Positions 63,421 to 64,000 of a DNA stretch of 64,000 nucleotides are shown piece after piece; the first letter of the stretch is position 1; each line of letters begins with the position of its first letter. Made by a program: the position numbers and the translations under genes. The stretch covers positions 42,292,051 through 42,356,050 of the forward strand of contig NC_133108.1 of NCBI RefSeq assembly GCF_022965805.1. Direction: 5' to 3'. This DNA is from Primulina eburnea (Eukaryota; Streptophyta; Magnoliopsida; Lamiales; Gesneriaceae). The notes beneath the pieces were generated by a model. It was not told where the DNA came from and did no database searches. It worked only from the letters and a program-made list of their open reading frames with translations.

Positions 63421-64000
63421 CTTCCAGGGCAATCTGGCATGGTCTCCCGATTGATCTGACCCGGTTTCTCGGATGCTCTGGCCTGCCTTGGTGGGATGAC
63501 CACTAGTCAGACAATCTGCACACACTCAACAAGATAATGTCAGTGGGACGCTGGAAAGATTTTCGACGTAGCCACTCCGACATTCAAGTCAGTATAAAAT
63601 TCACCAAGTATAGAGAGAATTTATTGAATGACGTAGATTGTCATGTCTCTCAAATGAGCAAACATGTGTATTTATAGGGGAGAAGATGACCTCGATTATA
63701 GTGCATGTATGCTATTCCTGATTACACATATGCACATGTCATGTCTTCTAACGACTGTTCATGCCATGTCTTTTGTCAGTAGGCATGGTAACCCATACTG
63801 GTGATTAAGTGACCCGAACCCTAGTCGGGAGTGAGGACATTGGTCAGATGAGGGGACTCTGATCAGACTAGAGGACCCTGTATAAATTTTATCCATGTTT
63901 TACTCTTTCAAACAAATTAGAATTTGGCTCAATTAAGTTTTCTCTTTCCGCCGGAATATAAGAATGATCTGAACCATTCCCAGAGTATCACAAACCTTCC
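63421..64000. other. Unidentified repeat-like sequence to window end
   Basis: Continues the GC-richer CTGGTCTGATC/GATCTGACC-style sequence broken by the MITE, then moderately AT-rich sequence with a possible TATA context (TGTATTTATAGGGG near 63666). It may be part of an LTR-type element running off the window; no ends or coding motifs seen. Confidence 0.35.

Overview
The window is nuclear DNA of a flowering plant. It has spliced genes with GT-AG introns, AT-rich intergenic space packed with Helitron, hAT and copia relics, and plant-specific families (type 1 nsLTPs, DUF1191, the plastid acetyltransferase NSI/GNAT2, plant MACPF). The dispersed GTGAGACGGTCTCAC repeat and the CGACGG-bearing MITE made me think of asterids, perhaps Lamiales; that is an impression, not something tested here. 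I found no tRNA, rRNA or CRISPR array and nothing prokaryotic.

Layout. 1-3796 (+): 3' part of a CAD1/NSL1-type MACPF gene with a GC-AG intron and a hAT MITE in another intron. 3.8-16.9 kb: a repeat block made of a 4.1 kb Helitron, a tandem array rich in Helitron 5' ends, a second Helitron abutting it head to tail and carrying a dead Ty1/copia element, then a multi-copy segmental duplication. 17.6-27.5 kb: a lipid-transfer-protein cluster of two intact genes and one decayed copy, with another Helitron inside. 28.2-28.9 kb (-): weak evidence for a small spliced gene. 31.0-36.3 kb (+): a 13-exon coiled-coil gene in which all introns are phase 0 and seven exons are 60-63 nt, partly made by an internal tandem duplication. 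36.8-40.3 kb (-): a basic Ser/Pro-rich protein gene with a probable frameshift in exon 1. 40.5-43.4 kb: repeats. 44.0-45.6 kb (+): a DUF1191 membrane protein. 48.7-51.9 kb: a complete but dead hAT transposon with perfect 8-bp target duplications. 52.2-52.6 kb (-): complex I subunit NDUFA1. 53.4-56.1 kb (-): NSI/GNAT2, with a Helitron end within about 70 bp of its probable start. 59.4-61.6 kb (-): an ELKS/Rab6-interacting-like coiled-coil protein. 61.6-64.0 kb: repeats, including a clean 300-bp hAT-type MITE.

The genes do not form a pathway. They are ordinary neighbours on a plant chromosome, and the links between them are evolutionary (LTP duplication, exon duplication, transposon insertions at gene edges). 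Exon boundaries were set by hand from splice signals, reading phase and remembered family sequences; no alignment or transcript was available. I saw no clear candidate for a wholly new molecular system. The most unusual objects are the heptad-exon coiled-coil gene and the stacked Helitron block.
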